Source: Sesamum alatum (Eukaryota > Streptophyta > Magnoliopsida > Lamiales > Pedaliaceae). Taken from it: DNA of 64,000 bases. The notes under the pieces were generated by a model, which was not told where the DNA came from, did no database searches, and saw nothing but the letters and a program-made list of their open reading frames with translations. Position numbers and translations under genes: made by a program. Every line of letters begins with the position of its first letter. Position 1 is the stretch's first letter. The DNA lies in contig JACGWO010000002.1 in assembly GCA_034509735.1 (NCBI GenBank), forward strand, positions 50,341,115-50,405,114, in the 5' to 3' direction. This document shows positions 1-12,359 of this stretch, one piece after another.

Positions 1-1436
1 TAATTGCAAAAAGAAATTTGGCAAGAAATTTAGCAACAAAACTAATAAATACAAGTATGTATTTGTGGGAGATGATGACTCAGTTTAACTTGGCAACGAG
101 ATACTCACTACTAAAAAGTGGCAGAACAGTGCGTTATCTATTGTATAGCTGATGAAGAATTTAAACAAGTAGAGTTTGTAGGTGGATTCACCAATCAAAA
201 CATCGCATGCTTTCAAATAGGATATCTAAAAATGGCAACCTTTGTGTCTCATTGATAAGTTCAAAAGATGATAAATCAAGGATGTGAAATGCAGATAGAG
301 AACCAAGATACCAAAGTCTCTAGGACACAAGTTCAATGGCAACACGTTTTTAAGCAGTAGACATAGTTTAGATAGAAGCCCCTCTATAGGTTATTTTAGA
401 GAAGCTTCAGAAGCTTGAGATTTTCTAGCACCTCTTTGTCTTTGCACTAGCCTCCTCCCGACCCCGGGTACATTCATCCAATTACCAAGCAACACATCAT
501 GATTCCATCAGTGTTCTTAAAAAAAATGGTAAAAGAGAACTACTCCAACTCCAATAACTGTTGATATAGCAAATTTAGCACCACAAGCCATTTAATAACC
601 GAAATTCTGTGACCTTGGAAGTTATCAGTTCGCATATCCATGCGTGACGCTACAATAGATATGCTCATTAACAATACATAAAGAAAACATATGCACAACT
701 TTTTTGGGGAAACATTAACACCGTCACATAAACACAGGAGCACTCAAATGTGTCTATTCAAGGTAAATCCCTTTCCCAGGAAGTAGCTGGAGAATCCTTT
801 CTGGTGAAACAGATATTTCAAGGTATGGTTAAAAGGAAACTACTCAGTTTGGCACTGCATTTGAAAAATTACGATAAAATAATGTATCCTTTAATATAGA
901 TTTTATTGCAATTGGTTATTCTGGAACTTGGATCAACTTGTTTTCAAAAGTAAAAGTTACAAGAATCACCTCGGACTGAACAGGCCAAGCAACTAGCTAT
1001 ACCTAGAGGATAACAACATTGTGATTCCCAACACCTTCACAATTAGTTTGATGTCAAAATGTGGTTTCAGTTTCTCTGACATCAAGGCCATTAAAATCCC
1101 CCAAAAATAATCTACCCTCATATCTGAAGATATATCAGATATAATGGAACAAAGAGTTTTAGAAACGCCTAAAATTGTAATGCTCGGGTCTTCCAAACTC
1201 TCAAGTGTACGGTTTACGTCCCAAACTAAAAAAAATGCGCAACAATTAACAACTAGTCACTCGGGAAAACCCAATTAAACTAGTACAAAATTTGAGAGAT
1301 AAGTGTTGGAGGGACAGCATACTCGAGACACTCCAGGCGACACAAACGAATATCAAGAATTGACGGCTAAAAAACCACCCCTCCCCACCCCACCACCCCC
1401 CGGCGGGGAAAAAGAATGAACAGAAAAATTACATAC
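1..1436 (-). other. MED31 intron 2 (partial)
   Basis: There is no coding signal on either strand. It holds only short chance ORFs and a C-rich tract near 1378-1406. It is inferred to be intron because exon 2 of MED31 ends at a donor at 1436-1435 and no later MED31 exon is visible here. Confidence 0.7.
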
Positions 1437-1660
1437 AATGGATATAAGTAGGATTAGCAAGGCACTGAACAAATTCGAGCTCAAGCAAGAACCGCTGGCG
1501 GCCATCATCTGGATCCTTATACTTATTTTTTGGCCTGCAGTTGAATAAACATCCATCACACTGAAAGAACTGGGAGGCGAAAGAAACGAAAAGTATTTTC
1601 AGTGGCTTACGAGGAGGGAGGATCCGTTAGTTCCATGGGTGAATCTTGATCGGAAGCCAT
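1437..1660 (-). CDS. MED31: Mediator subunit 31 (SOH1), 5' part
   Basis: This is the start of the small Mediator middle-module subunit that links transcription factors to RNA polymerase II in the nucleus. Coding exon 1 (1660-1611) encodes MASDQDSPMELTDPPS plus two bases of a serine codon and ends at a GTAAG donor. Exon 2 (1534-1437) follows a CTGCAG acceptor and encodes the family's hallmark opening, with DPDDGRQRFLLELEFVQCLA and then NPTYIH. It ends in phase 1 at GTATG, so the next codon begins with T, which fits the Tyr that normally follows. The remaining exons are not found between 1 and 1436, so the gene continues beyond the left edge and positions 1-1436 are intron 2. Family recognition is firm; the rest of the protein cannot be judged. 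Confidence 0.93.
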
Positions 1661-3928
1661 GAGAATAAACCCTAATTGATTAATTGAACCCCAAATCGTC
1701 CCCCCTTTCTCCTTCCGGGGTCACAGAGAAACACGCAGCGGCAGCCACTCAGAGCTAGAGAGTGTCCCAGTCGTTTCGACAACACGCTTTTTCAATATTT
1801 CAGTAAATCGCATTAGAGGAAGCAACAAAATATATACGAACTCCCACCTCTATATCTCCCATTCTATTTTAGTCTTTTTCATGTTTCAAGTACACTGGAA
1901 TAGTCCTTTATCTTTAAAATATATTCGATTAAAATCCCTAATAGATAAATTTAAAGGGATCTAAATTATGTGAATAGAATATTCTATCAAAAAGGGCAAA
2001 GTTTAAAAAATATCAAATTCATATATTAATTTTTTCATAAAATGTCATTATATCACATACTATAGTCATATTTGCATAAAAAAATAAATCAAAAAATTTC
2101 AAAAACCACAAGAACATATATAAAAAAGTATCATTGCAATTTTCATTAAATGAAATATAAAACCATATGTTTTGCAATAATTTTAATGCAATATATTGTT
2201 TACCATGCTTAACGAAGTCCACTTTATTTTTGAAAATAATGTAATAGTGTGCTATGAATTTTCTATACAAAGCTGACTATATTACATGATGTAATGTCAT
2301 TATAATGATATTTAAAATTTATTATTATTATTATTTGCATATGATTTTATTTTATTTTGTTTTATTTTTGTGGACAAGTGTAATGACATTTTATTTTATT
2401 CGTGGTCTTGTGATTTTCTTCTTCTGTACTTTTTCATGCAAATAAATTATGTTACGTAATTTGATGGTAATTTATGAAGGACTAATATAGGAACTATGCC
2501 TTCAATTTTTTTTTCTTCCTATTTTACCCTTTTCAACGGAATATTCCATCCATTGTAATTTAGATTTCATCAGATTTTATCGTCAGCTTGTATTTGGATT
2601 GATATTCAAAATTATGAATTTTAAATTCCTAGTAACAAATCTTTTATATTAGTTTGAGAACTCTAAATTTAAAGACAATTCACCTTTAAATTTAAATTAT
2701 ATTTTGTTGAATATTGATGGATTTCAAATTCTTCAAATATGTAGTCTTTTAAGATTCTTTCTTTAAATCGTCCCATCAAATTCAAATCTATCAATACAAA
2801 CATACTGTCAAAAACTTTAATGAAATATATTTAATACATAATGGACTATTACAGTTCGTTTAAAAAAATAAGGTACTAAAGTGGAATATTGAGAAAAAAA
2901 TGAATGATTTACAAAAATATTTGACCTATAGAAAAGTTTTTAGTAATCTAACTAGGGCACAAAAATATTTGACCTAGAGAAAATATCAACATGAAAAGGA
3001 ATGATACAAAATAAATAATTTTGACTTAGAAAATATGAAAGGAAGGAGAGAAAAAAAAATAATTATTTAAAATGATAGTTTTATAAAGATAGAGAATAAA
3101 GGTGGAAATTAGCAGGTAAATGATAAAAAGCAAATGCTAGACTAAAGGCTATAAAAACATTCTGGCCAATTATACATAACTAGTATGGTGCGCACTCTTA
3201 AATGTGTGCACAATTAATTATAAATTTTAAAAAAGTAAGAATTATTTTGAAAATATATTAAGTAAATAAATAATATGTATATAAATATATAATTTATGAG
3301 AAATTATTGAGGAAAAAAATGAGAGAAGAAAAAAAGATATGAAAGTCGAGAAGAGAGAAAATGGGAAGTTAGAAGAAAGATAAAATGAAAATAATAAAAT
3401 ATTTTTTTTAAAAAAAAACATGACAAATCATAAAATTAAAGACAACAAAAGATTGCTTTTCAGTTATATAACAATATAGATATAGATATTAATACTGATT
3501 TAGACCCAATAAATATAGGAATTAGTATGTATTCACATATAGAAGATGCAAGTATAATATGTCGAGGGGTGGGCGTGTGATGTGGATAATGATGCTGCAC
3601 CAAACCACCACAGGAAGCAAAAACAGATGTAGTAAGAATGAACATCAGATCATGAAGATGGGAGGTCAGAGAAAAGTTTGAATAACATAATGCAATAAAA
3701 CTGGCTATTTGCTTTCTTCTTTTTGTTTCCTATAACGAGCTATAATTGCCTGCAGATAATAGCACAACATTTTCCAACTAGAGTTGCAATAAGTTTCAAA
3801 TATCAAACTAAATGTGGTCTATTGGCATGCCTCCTGAATGAAATGTTTTTAAGGAAAGGGTGTAATTTGAGCATAAACTGTAAGTGTTTGCCCTATCTAA
3901 AAGCATGCCAGCAGCTGGGAAAGATTCA
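1661..3928. other. Intergenic: MED31 promoter and PABN downstream region
   Basis: The first 200 bases should hold the MED31 5' UTR and promoter. The rest is strongly AT-rich with no convincing exon on either strand and no clear repeat family. The last part is expected to carry the PABN 3' UTR. Confidence 0.6.
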
Positions 3929-6900
3929 TCAATACGGCCTGTAGCGCATGGGACGCCTAAACCTTGGAACCCTCCTGCAGATGAAAAATATGGTATCATA
4001 TTTCAAATAGATCGACTTGCAAACTGAGATATGCTAATCCAGTAAGGTGATTTCATGCCTTGGAAATTGAGAGAACTAAAGTAGAAGTTTACTTAAAGCC
4101 TCAGACAGACGAAGATTGCAACTAATTTCATGTTGAAGTACCAAGTCATACAATGGCAAGTAATAAAAGACTTAATCTTCTGTTATACACTAAAATATAA
4201 ACGATGTATGCATAGTTGAAACAGCATAAGCAGTTGTTATGTGCTTACCCGTAACTGTAAGGAGAGTAGAATGGAGGCCCAGGCATAAAAGGCCTTCCCG
4301 ACCCAAAGTATGGATTGGGACGTCGCCCTCGATATTGCTTCATTCCAGGAATATTAGTTCGCTTAGCAGACACCTGTGCAATCCCAAACATATAATCGTT
4401 GTAAGGACATGCAAATAGTCATTGCTTCTATGTTCAGACCAAGACAAGATGGAGAACCTTTAGCTGGCGGCCATGCAACTCTGTTTCGTTCAGCAGTAAA
4501 GCATTTTGAACAGCCTCAACTTCAACAAACTCTACATAAGCAAAACCTTTGGGCTGCCCATACTTATCTGTCAAAATAGTGACCCTGTTCACAGTCCCAC
4601 AAGATTGAAAATGCTGCTGCACCTCCTCAGGTGTGCACCCATAGTCCACCTGTACTTGGAGAGAGAAACATTAGCTAATGGCTTAATCAATTAGGTCAAC
4701 CAGACACACTTGCATACATACATACTGATGAATGAACATGTGAGCACGCATATGTTAAAGGTATCGATTGACTCAAAACTGTTGAAGGTGTGAATCGACT
4801 CATGACTCCAAATTGCATTGTGTCCTGAACTACACACGTAATGAATTCAGCAGCCGTAATCCGCTCTTGCAATGAAGGTATTAGGTACAGGCAGGGCAAA
4901 GAAAACAGAAAAACAAATTGTTTATGAGGCCCAGCGCTCAAATGTTACCCACTAATGAGCTAAGAATTAGCCATCATACAAGAACCTACACCATTTTTAA
5001 CCGGTTATTATATATGTCCTTTCAAGCTGATATCCAAGCACTGTAAACAGCAAAATGACAAAATTTGCAGGCAACAGAAAATAATGAATCCTGGTCAAAG
5101 AAAAAAAGACAAGAAACTTACGTTACCAACATATATGGAACGCGAATCAACCTCCTCCTTCTCAGCCTGGGCAGCAGAAGCATCAGTTGAGTCTTCTAAA
5201 TGAGCCCAAAAAGAAAGAAAACAATGTCGTCAATCACTAGTTCACTGACATTCAATTCAATAGTTACACAAACCATGCTACAGAATAGCAAATTGCGAAA
5301 GAATGAAGTCCTACGACTTATGCATGGGCTCCAAGAATGTTCAAACAATAAACGAAATACTATAACCAATTACGTATCGCCTCCAAACAGGTAAACATTT
5401 GTTGCCAGAGGTGTATAAGATCTAGTATATTTTCTTTTCTCCTCCTTGTGTGCTGAGGAAGGTTAATCTTTTTTTCCTATCGCGAAACCAAAATCAAAGT
5501 TGAATTTCTCATTTTGAGAGAGTGATAATGCACTTTGCTAAATCTAGTTCTGATTATTCATGTCAATACTTATTCTATTAATCATCTTAGATCTGGATTA
5601 AGCAAATGGCATTATTCATCTAGAAATAAGAAAGACAACCTTCTATCTCGCCAACTTTTTGCATAGTAAAAGTCGACTTACTATGAATAGGTCAATCCAA
5701 GCCCAGCATATACACCATTAGAGAGGCATAAAAAACATTAATTAAAAGTTAAAACATCAGCTTCCTTGCCCCCCATCGGACTTTTTGCCACCAGTTACAT
5801 GCCTTTCACCTCGGATTTCAATTTGTACCCCTTTTCCAAGCAAACAACTCTAGATCATTAACGTTAGCATGTCAATATATCAAACAAGTTATCTCCCCAC
5901 AACCAACCATTACATCTGGTATTGTTCCCATGCATACCAGTACAAATGTGCATTATCATAACTATTTCTGAAGTGTTTATGTTTTCCAACAAAGAAATGC
6001 ATGAATCCACATTCATGATTGTCAGGTTTCATATGTATTAATTGCATTGTGAACGTCTGAGAAGCATTGCAATTCGAGAAAAATCTGATGCACACCAACA
6101 TGATGCATCATTTCATTTTGTATGGTTCGTTGCAATAAATGCACACCAGAAAACGTGTGTATTCAAATGGATTCCAAACCATGCAAATCTCAGTCTTCTG
6201 CATAAGTTCACTACACTGAAGAATGAAGTTATCTTTATTCCATAATCCATATTCACTGTAAAAGCCATAAAATCCGAGTAATGTGATTCCTGACACGTAG
6301 CATCTGTTTTGGAGTATTAGACAGGTGGCGAAAGAGGTTGGTAAGAGCGAAACAAGTATCCACATGTTGCGGAAATTAAAATGAGTACCCAAAAATAGTT
6401 TGATGCTCAGAGAATTCCACCTCTTAAAGGAAGTATCTTATCAGTCAACTATTACAGTAACAGCGTAAAATCACTTTAGGATCTAAACAACACTAGAAAG
6501 ACCGCATTCAATGAATACGACAAATCTTAAAATATAAATAGCAAATGTATCCACTCGGAACTAAGACCGCATTCAATGAATACGACAAATCCGAAAATTA
6601 TCATATAGCCAATGTATCCATTTGTCAGCCAAAAAAATGGAAATGATACTCCTTCTAAACTAAATCCAACTAAATCAATTGCCAATTTCTATATCGGGCA
6701 CAAGATCAAGTTTACCCTTCTTATCCTTAAGTTCCTGAAACCAATTAAACACACCATTTCTGTCCGGCAATAACCCAACAAAAAGAGTCACAGAACACAA
6801 TCCAAACCAGGCAGAAAACCAAATCATTCACAAAAGAACCAGAATATACATCGCCTTCACAAATGCATGTCCTAAAAGAAAGCGAAAAAACCTGAAGCCG

Positions 6901-7294
6901 CGCCGCCAATCTCTTTCTCGACCTTCGCCTGCATTTCCCGAAGCGCCCCAGCTTGTTCCTCAATCTCCTGCAACCTCTTCTTCATATTCTCCAACTCCTA
7001 CAAAAATAAACCCCATAAAAATCACAAACATACTCCTAAACGCATACTCTTTAATTTTCACACACACACACACACACATCTGTATGTACAAACCCATATA
7101 AACAAATAAATTAATTCGTAAATCTTCAAGGGCACACACATACACACACAAAACAAGTAAAACACCTTAGCTTTGTCGGCGGCGGCGGCGTCAGCATCAG
7201 CAGATGAGTCAAAATCGGACTCCATGTAGGCTTCCTCAGGCAAGTCACCACCGTAAACGTCGTCCTCCGGTTCCTGCTGCCCTTGGTAGTCCAT
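3929..7294 (-). CDS. PABN: Nuclear polyadenylate-binding protein (PABN1/2/3 type)
   Basis: It binds growing poly(A) tails in the nucleus and controls tail length, like animal PABPN1. Six coding exons join in phase: 7294-7166, 6997-6892, 5195-5122, 4649-4458, 4373-4249 and 3974-3929, giving 223 aa. Order of parts: an acidic N-terminus rich in D, E and A (1-43); a coiled coil (about 44-76) with [10 protein letters not shown] and [11 protein letters not shown]; a single RRM (about 97-172) with RNP2 SIYVGN at 98-103 and RNP1 KGFAYVEF at 137-144; and an Arg/Pro/Gly/Tyr-rich tail ending RPMRYRPY, a likely arginine-methylation and nuclear-targeting region. Length and order match the plant family. 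Arabidopsis has three paralogues and I cannot assign which one this corresponds to. Confidence 0.95.
6498..6591. repeat. Direct repeat in PABN intron 2
   Basis: An identical 29-base stretch beginning AAGACCGCATTCAATGAATA occurs at 6498-6526 and again at 6563-6591, a period of 65 bases. The similarity continues weakly after the second copy (AATGTATCCA at 6544 and 6611). This is a local tandem duplication inside an intron. Confidence 0.85.
7060..7078. repeat. (CA)n microsatellite in PABN intron 1
   Basis: A run of alternating C and A lies within the first intron, with a shorter run nearby at 7133-7149. It is a plain dinucleotide repeat. Confidence 0.8.
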
Positions 7295-9330
7295 ATCTCT
7301 CTTCTGTCTTCAACCCTCGGTATATCGATAGCAGCTGATGCGTATATGTATACAAGTAACGGATGTAAAATCGAGGAGTTTTATATAGGATTTGGGAAAT
7401 CACTTTATCACATGAATTTGGGTAGGGTTTGGGGGTTTGCTGTGAACCGGGAATCGGATTGTGTGCGTAGAACAAAACAGAGAGAGTAAGAAAGAGGGTG
7501 AGAGGATGAGATGTGAGAAATGGGAGAAAAGGAGGACAAAAGCATCAAACTCTCGTTTTTATTTATACTCTTTTTTACCTTTATAATTCATTCCCAAATG
7601 TTTTAAACCCTTTTGGTTTTGGTTGTGGGTTGTACTTTTGCAGGGTTCCTTCCTCCAACTTCAGCTTCTCCGGGTGTACTTTGTATTTTCATTCTTTTCT
7701 CTTTTTTCTTTTAGAAATTGGCCGTTTCTACCGTGCATGTAATAAATATTTTTTAAAATTTTAAAATACAATATAAATAAAAATAAATTATATAAAATAA
7801 AAAAAAATGTTATACAATAAAAGATTTGATGTAATGTATTAAAATAACGTGAAATCACTACAAAAGGAATAATATTATAATTATAACTAAATTTAAAATT
7901 ATTAATTAAGTTTATAATTGTTATAATTAAAAAATATATTATGATGTCATTAATTCGTTGTTTGTAGTGTACATGATTTTCTATTTTTATATATTTGTAT
8001 AGATAAAAGAGATTAATTGTAAAAATTTTGTGATCAGAGGGTCCATTCTGGAAAAATTTGAGATAAGACTGAAAATTGAAAATTCATCTCTTACTTAAAA
8101 CTTAAAATAATAGTATTTCTATTTTTGAAAAAAGGTCCGGCGGCCTGCCCTAATATGTGATCTCAAATATCATCAAATCACAATGAAACTCATAATAGTA
8201 ATTGTCTATTTCAAAATGAAACTTCTCCAACCTTTTTCTTTCTTTTTTTGGAAACCTACTAAACTAGAACTCTATTTTTTGAAATATTCTTTTTTTTTTC
8301 CTTGAAGCAATCATTAACACTTCATAAATTGAGTAATATGTCAATTCGACTGCTACGTTAATATACAAAGAACAGAATAAATTACACTAACTTCATATAA
8401 AATTAAATAAAAACCCATCGATAAACTTGAATCCAATTCTAATCAAACTAAAACCCTTAATTTCAAATTTATTCATGGATCAATAATTGTGAATTACTAT
8501 ATTTAGATAAGTATAATATTACATAAGACTTAACGTTTTCAACCCTCATCTAAAATTTTTATGTCTCGAATCGCTTTCAAAAACAAAAATCTAAAATTTT
8601 ATTTCGAATCAAACAAAATAAATCAATTTGATGTTGCACAAACAAGCTTTACACCTATTTTTCTTCAAATTTTTCATATTTAACAGTAAATTACAACAAA
8701 TTTCCCTAAAATTTATAATAATTATAAATATTTTTCGTCGTTTGAAGAATTATTGATACCCTTAAAATTAACAACAATCTAACAAATCCCCAACTACCAC
8801 GTGAAGTGTTTATTACACTGTCGTTAATTTCATACGAGTATTTATATGTTCTCAAATAACGAAAGAATATTATTATAACAAACCTCAAGAGGCCCGTTAT
8901 AATTCACCCTATTTTCAGTGACCGGAACTAAATTTCGTTTTCCAATTAGGGGTGGGAGACCGTAATATAAGGAATAATCTACATGATTATAACTACTATT
9001 ATAAGAAAAACTGATCCAGTGGCAATGGGTTGATTGGAAGATTTTCACCTGAATTACCCTCATCCCATGCTGAAGTTCCCAACTAATAAACACAAAGGAG
9101 TAGTGGAGTGTGGTACAAAGTGTAAATCTGAGAAAGGTAGCAGAAAGGAGGTCAATACTAGTACAAGAATCCATCAGCGACGATCTCAAATGAACCTCCG
9201 ATCAGGAAATCTACAGATGAAGAGTAGATGCATAAAGCTAAGTTGTGTTCACGGAGAGTAAAATGCAGAACGATGTGTGGTTTCTTTGTTCCGATTTGCA
9301 GTTGCTGGAGACAGTTTGCGTTAAGAAAGT
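7295..9330. other. Intergenic: PABN promoter side and MFAP1 3' side
   Basis: Positions 7295-7550 hold the likely PABN 5' UTR and promoter. From 7740 to 8680 the DNA is AT-rich without coding signal. A MITE-like copy lies at 8684-8909. Positions 9000-9330 are probably the MFAP1 3' UTR and flank. Confidence 0.55.
8684..8909. mobile_element. MITE-like element, short subtype
   Basis: The left end reads CAGTAAATTACAACAAATTT and the reverse complement of the right end reads GGGTGAATTATAACGGG, so the ends are imperfect inverted repeats. Internal text such as AAAATTAAC then CTAACAAAT is shared with the copy at 52726-52963. I do not see a clean target-site duplication here, so the exact ends are approximate. 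Confidence 0.55.
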
Positions 9331-11898
9331 TCAACGTTGCTCCCAATCCTTCAGTTTCTTGCTACCTTTAGGTTTTTCTATTGGTGCATTCATTCCAGCC
9401 ATTTTCTGATTGTACTTGGCTCGAAGAGGATCGTTGTAGGTCCATCTGCAAGGCAAAAGATATAATTAGTCAGATACTGGTGCACGACATATCCTGGTAT
9501 TCAGATTCAATTCGAAAAACATGCTTCAAAAAAAAATTTATATAAACAAGATCCAAAATGTGATGATAAATAATCTGCATAATGTGCTCTAGTGACGAAC
9601 CGAATTAACCAACACTCAGACGTTGCCAATTCCAACTATCCTCAACCCACCAAATAGCGTCCAGTAACAAACATGTGCCCTCATCATGATTACCAACTTA
9701 TAGGTTACATAAAAGTCTACAGATATAATATGCATTTTATAGCTGAGAGTGAATTATGGTTTGATATGAAATAAGTGGCAGTCCTCAACCAAAGAACGAG
9801 TGCTACCTAGTCAAACCAGGGGACAAACTGCTTGTTATAAAGCATTCATTAGCTCATGCTGGCTTAGACATAGGGAAGCCAAGCATACCCTACTGCACCA
9901 ACACTAAGAGACAAATATCATTGCACACTTACAATCTCTATACTACTCTTGCCTTAACAGACAAAACTAAAGACCCACGATACCAGCATGAAACTACAAC
10001 TTGAGAAAGATCAATACACTTCCCACAAACTCGTAAAAGTGATATTCTATTGGTAATAAACTATGTACGGAATGACTCCTTGATACTGATTCAAACTTCA
10101 GATCCCGTGAATCATGATCAAATCATGGAGATAATGCAAACCCACACACACCAATATGCACACCAAGGATTAATCCAATGTAACATTCACTTTAGCACCA
10201 ATAGAGAAATATGTGTAATGGCTTGTTAAATAGAACATGACACAACTGTGGGACAAAAAAGAAAACGAATTAGAAGTAGTTTCCTTAGAACTTGTTTCCA
10301 ACTTCACAATAACTCGTTTGCATGTCTCATTCCGGATGTTGAAGAGCTGCTATAACATGGATCAATCATCTGAATAAGTATAAATGAAACTACAAGGACG
10401 AAATCTATTGTATGATAAAAGGATCTCAAAGGTGATTTTTCCAGAGAATAGGTTTATATGCATTAAGACGTCATCATAAGTCTAGAACAACTTGCAATCG
10501 AAGCATAATCAAAATAAGATTAGGTTGTTAGAATCTATAGTATGAAAAATGATACTCTCAGTTTTCACAGAAACTATCTACGGGTGATGTTTAGGTGTTG
10601 TTTATATCACCATCCTCTTAGTTTCAAGTGCAGTGCACAGTATATCACTGACGATGAAGCTTCAGAAATTCTAGAATCAGATGGGACGCTTATGCAAGAA
10701 TAAGTACTTACGGATTATTCCAATCAGTTGTGTCCTCATTAACAAGATGAGTCCATTTCGTCCTTCCACTGCGACCGAAGTGCTTAACCTGCATGACTTT
10801 AGGCAATATGGTCTTATCCATCTTATCCTCTCCAGTTGGTGCAGAGAAGTCACGAGTGTAGATATTTTCAGCCCCAGCGGTTCCAGCATGATCATCAGGA
10901 TTTGTTTGGAAGAATGCACCCTTGTGGTAGTATTTCTGCATGAACCTCCACTTTTGCTTTGATGGTGCAGTAGGCTTAGGATTCTTCCTTTCCCACTCTC
11001 TCCGCTCTTCCTCTGTCATGTTTCTCACCTTCTCAATCTCCTCCTTCTCCTTCAACATCGCATCTCTGTCCTCTCTATCCCTCTTGATCCTAGCAATCTC
11101 TCTCGACTTCCAAGCCTCATATTCCTCTGCCTCATTCACATCATCATCTGTATCCACATCAGCAATATTTGCCTCCAACTCCATATTCTTCTGAATCTCC
11201 TGATCCTCCTTAATTTTCTCAACCACAATCTCCTTTGTTTCCTTCTTCCTCTCCTCCATCCTCCTCTTCACCGCTTCCTCAAGCGCTCTCTCTTCAGCCT
11301 CAAGCCTCTCACGTTCCGCAATCGTATCCCTCTCTGATTTCGGAACAAAAACAGGCTTCACCATAGCAATACCCGTCATTTCCTCTTCCGAATCAGTCTC
11401 ATACTCAGACTCCTCCTCCTCCTCTTCCTCAACTTCTTCCTCTTCCTCCTCCGGCAAAAGGGCTGCTTCCTCTTGCTGCCTCTGCAACAGCTTTTCCCTA
11501 ATCCTCCTCCTCCTCTCCTCCAACGCATCCTCGTCCTCCTCCTCCAACTCCAAACCTTCCTGCCTCCTGCTTTCCTCCTCCTCTGTCGAAACAATCTCCG
11601 CCTGCCTAATTCGCCTATGGTCTTCCCTCACTTCATCACGATTATCAATCCTACTCTCAGCCAACCGGCGCAACCTAGGATCATCCTTTCGCATAACATC
11701 AGGACCCTCATGGCTTGGAAATGCTTTCTCGAGGGCAGCTGTCCTCGTCATCCTAATGTCCCCATCTTCATCGTTGTCATCTGCCCACTCCGGTGCTTTC
11801 CCAGGCCAGTACCTCTTCACCTTCGTTTGCCCGATTTTACCCCTAAGTTTGTCCCTAATTGCAATGACCGTATCGCTAACCCCTGCTGTCACCGACAT
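9331..11898 (-). CDS. MFAP1: MFAP1-like spliceosomal protein
   Basis: It is the plant counterpart of microfibrillar-associated protein 1, a nuclear pre-mRNA splicing factor of the pre-B/B spliceosome. Coding exon 1 (11898-10712) carries 395 codons plus CC. Exon 2 (9445-9331) completes a Pro codon and adds WTYNDPLRAK and the end DWEQR, for 433 aa. The protein is extremely charged: a Glu-rich block near residues 145-175, then long predicted helices of E, R and K, then the conserved MFAP1 C-terminal region with KQKWRFMQKYYHKGAFF, NIYTRDFSAPTGEDK and GRSGRTKWTHL. The start was chosen because MSVTAGVSDTVIAIRDK is the conserved opening. An intron in the 5' UTR is likely at 11986-12157 (donor AAAGGTCGG, acceptor TTTCAGGTT). 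Length is normal for the family. Confidence 0.95.
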
Positions 11899-11985
11899 GG
11901 TTACAGGCTACCGCAAATCCTAAACCCAATACAATTCCCTCACAAAAACCACCACAACTTCCACAGCCTTGCGTAGATTCAAAAC

Positions 11986-12157
11986 CTGAAACAAACGCAA
12001 ACTAGGATGAATAACGGATAAAGATAGTAAACAAACAAAACCCTAGAAATTCGAAGAGCAAATAATCCCCATATAAGAAAAATGGAGCACCAAAATACCG
12101 TAAAAACACACAAACATAGAAAAATTAAAGGTAACAATGGAAAAATGGAAATCCGAC
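11986..12157 (-). other. Likely 5' UTR intron of MFAP1
   Basis: On the minus strand a donor (AAAG then GTCGG) at 12157 and an acceptor (TGTTTCAG) ending at 11986 bracket an AT-rich 172-base stretch just upstream of the start codon. This is inferred from the splice signals only. Confidence 0.5.
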
Positions 12158-12359
12158 CTTTCCGCTAAAAGAGATCGGTGCAATTTCTCCGACGATGTTC
12201 TTCAGGCTCCACAGCTGAATAGAGTATTTGGTCCACTTTCAGAAATCAAAAATTCAGAATTCGTTCCTATATAGTGCTCGAACAATTACAGAGCGACTAG
12301 GGTACCCACCTCCTCTCTCTCTCTCGGGGTAATCCCGCAGACGAACATTTGCGCAACTG

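Noticed and set aside
3460..3645. Minus-strand open frame between MED31 and PABN.
   Set aside because: It is short, has no domain and lies in AT-rich intergenic DNA without supporting splice context.
6715..6734. Possible extra micro-exon in PABN intron 2 (acceptor TTTCAG then GAACTTAAGG).
   Set aside because: Joined to exon 2 it reads GA ACT TAA after the leftover base and stops at once, whereas skipping it keeps perfect phase into the RRM. It could at most be a poison exon, which needs RNA evidence.
11376..11976. Long open frames opposite or out of frame with MFAP1.
   Set aside because: They are low-complexity shadows of the Glu/Arg-rich MFAP1 exon and have no family resemblance.
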